A DNA stretch of 23,123 nt from the NCBI GenBank assembly GCA_034112105.1, contig JAWUVZ010000054.1, positions 1 through 23,123 on the forward strand, given 5' to 3'. The position numbers were made by a program, and so were the translations under genes. Positions 21,849 through 23,123 of the stretch are shown here, piece after piece; within the stretch, counting starts at the first letter, position 1, and every line of letters starts with the position of its first letter. The DNA is from Glaciecola sp034112105 (GTDB lineage Bacteria; Pseudomonadota; Gammaproteobacteria; Enterobacterales; Alteromonadaceae). The notes beneath the pieces were generated by a model. It made no database searches and was not told where the DNA came from. It worked only from the letters and a program-made list of their open reading frames with translations.

Positions 21849-23123
21849 GATTCACCTTCCCTAGCTAATAATTCGTCGGCTAACCTTAAACCTAATGACA
21901 TTGCAGTGAATGTAGAGTTCGCAAAACTTGAGGTAGGAAAAGTTGCGGCACCAGCTATATATACATTTTTTGTACCAAAGACCTTTAGATTTTTATCGAC
22001 GACACCTTCATTTTCAGACAAAGCCATCTTCAGTCCGCCGCATTGATGATTTGTATCTATGCAACTTTCTATAAGATCTTTGTCCAGCGCTTTCAATTTT
22101 TCTGACATTTCTAACTTGGCTAAACCTTTGGATCTTAGTTGACGGTCTAATTCGATACAAAAGTAACTCATACTGCTAATTTCTCTGCTATCAATTTTCC
22201 AATTAAGGTCTGTTGCAGGCATATTTGCAGAATCTAGCTTTGACCAATCTAAGGTTATCCGACTGTCCATCACGGGGACTTGTTCACAGTGTAGGTTAAG
22301 GTAAATGCCTCTATCTGAAAAGTTTAGAACACGCCTATCTTTGATGTAACGAATGGCCATTGGAACAAAAATAGAAAAGATAGTTTTTATATGTTGAGGC
22401 AGGTTTCTCCAATTTTCGGGAACACTTCCTCTCAGCAATGAGCGAGCAAATATTTTCACGTTTGACAGTTGGTCTGAAAAAGACGAATCAAAAATAAAAG
22501 ATGATGCAATATTTAAACACTTTGACTTTTTTTGGAATTCTTCACTTAGTCTAAGTTTGGGTTGATATTTTCTGCCGCCTATAAAAATATTATCAAATGC
22601 CTGACTAAACAATTTTTTGTTAATAGGCAGCACTTTTGCAATTTGGATATTCAGGTGATCTTGGAAGAAAGCGCCAACATATTTATTATTTTTCCAAGGC
22701 AGATTTTCGTTTTTTTCAGCTGCAAATAGCATCAATCTTGACGCTTCGATTGTGCCGCAAGCAATAACGATGTTTTTAGTAGAGATCTTAAATTCTCGAT
22801 TATTTGAATTGTAAATAATAATTTCACTAACAACATCAGATGAAATTCCACACTCAAAACCTGTAGTAATCGCATGTTTTACTAGGGTCATGTTGTCACT
22901 GTTCTCTATCTCCTCTTTGAAAATTTGAAAGATGTTTGTCTCCTTCATCCATCTAGTCAAAAATGGTTTAACATTCGGACCTAAACTCACTTCTTCAATA
23001 TTTAAAGATTTCCACACGTTGTCATCATCTGAATATTTTGCGACTAGACCAAGTAAATCAGCTGTTTTCTTGTAATAAGGTGCTAGGTCTTTAAAACTGA
23101 TAGGCCAACCGCTGTTTGGTATC
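21845..23123 (-). CDS. GMC-family FAD-dependent oxidoreductase, 5' end outside the window
   Basis: The reading frame runs past the right edge, so the N-terminal FAD-binding segment is missing and an apparent start at 23017 is internal. The visible part begins IPNSGWPISFKDLAPYYKKT, the well-known SGWPI...L.PYY motif. It continues with KNIVIACGTIEASRLML, FFQDHLN, and the C-terminal domain TNHQCGGLKMA and VYIAGAATFPTSSFANSTFT, then AMSLGLRLADEL. These mark the glucose-methanol-choline oxidoreductases that oxidise alcohol groups of sugars or polyols with FAD. The His of NHQCGG lies in the usual catalytic region. It overlaps the aldo/keto reductase by four bases. An oxidising enzyme coupled to a reductase may change the configuration of a sugar hydroxyl, by inference. 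Confidence 0.85.
   Translation of the reverse strand, partial: IPNSGWPISFKDLAPYYKKTADLLGLVAKYSDDDNVWKSLNIEEVSLGPNVKPFLTRWMKETNIFQIFKEEIENSDNMTLVKHAITTGFECGISSDVVSEIIIYNSNNREFKISTKNIVIACGTIEASRLMLFAAEKNENLPWKNNKYVGAFFQDHLNIQIAKVLPINKKLFSQAFDNIFIGGRKYQPKLRLSEEFQKKSKCLNIASSFIFDSSFSDQLSNVKIFARSLLRGSVPENWRNLPQHIKTIFSIFVPMAIRYIKDRRVLNFSDRGIYLNLHCEQVPVMDSRITLDWSKLDSANMPATDLNWKIDSREISSMSYFCIELDRQLRSKGLAKLEMSEKLKALDKDLIESCIDTNHQCGGLKMALSENEGVVDKNLKVFGTKNVYIAGAATFPTSSFANSTFTAMSLGLRLADELLAREGES

Noticed and set aside
1..23123. CRISPR arrays, tRNA/rRNA genes, insertion sequences, prophage genes
   Set aside because: I looked for repeat-spacer patterns, transposase motifs and RNA-gene signatures and saw none.

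Overview
The window looks like chromosomal DNA of a marine gammaproteobacterium. An Alteromonadaceae-type host (Alteromonas/Glaciecola/Paraglaciecola) is my best guess, based on AT-rich coding style, a type II NADH dehydrogenase tail, and a sulfated-type exopolysaccharide (EPS) locus. The genus is an inference. Nearly everything after position 2.6 kb belongs to one large EPS/capsule locus.

Left flank (1-2.6 kb): the last 45 codons of ndh, a nitroreductase, and a soluble PAS-PAS chemoreceptor-like protein of BdlA architecture. These are followed by a decayed C-terminal piece of an RND efflux pump on the minus strand, which marks the boundary of the EPS locus.

Plus-strand EPS operon (2.6-12.1 kb): a leader with a perfect FNR-type palindrome and a JUMPstart/ops-like element precedes seven genes. 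They encode a WcaJ-type initiating glycosyl-phosphate transferase, an outer-membrane beta-barrel, a short Wza-like export protein, a Wzc-like co-polymerase/tyrosine kinase, a CpsB-type PHP tyrosine phosphatase, an alkaline-phosphatase-superfamily enzyme and a GT2 glycosyltransferase. Together they supply chain initiation, export and phospho-control of Wzx/Wzy-type assembly.

Minus-strand half (12.2-23.1 kb), converging on the first: read from the right there are three apparent transcription units. Unit 1 is a GMC oxidoreductase (cut by the window edge), an aldo/keto reductase and a Wzy/O-antigen-ligase-like polymerase, ending in a 15-bp-stem hairpin. Unit 2 starts at a second FNR-type palindrome and holds an unidentified broken gene, a WcaI-like glycosyltransferase and a wrecked sulfotransferase gene. 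Unit 3 starts at a third FNR-type palindrome and holds a small doubtful ORF, a GT4-type glycosyltransferase, a WcaF-like O-acetyltransferase, and gmd-fcl-gmm for GDP-L-fucose supply and GDP-mannose hydrolysis.

The WcaJ, WcaI, WcaF, Gmd, Fcl and Gmm set resembles the first steps of colanic acid synthesis (glucose primer, O-acetylated fucose). The most interesting signals are the three near-identical TTGAT-N4-ATCAA sites, each 21 nt upstream of a possible -10 element and each heading an EPS unit, and the decay of the sulfotransferase and its neighbour. No Wzx flippase, ManB/ManC, tRNA, rRNA, CRISPR array or intact insertion sequence was seen.
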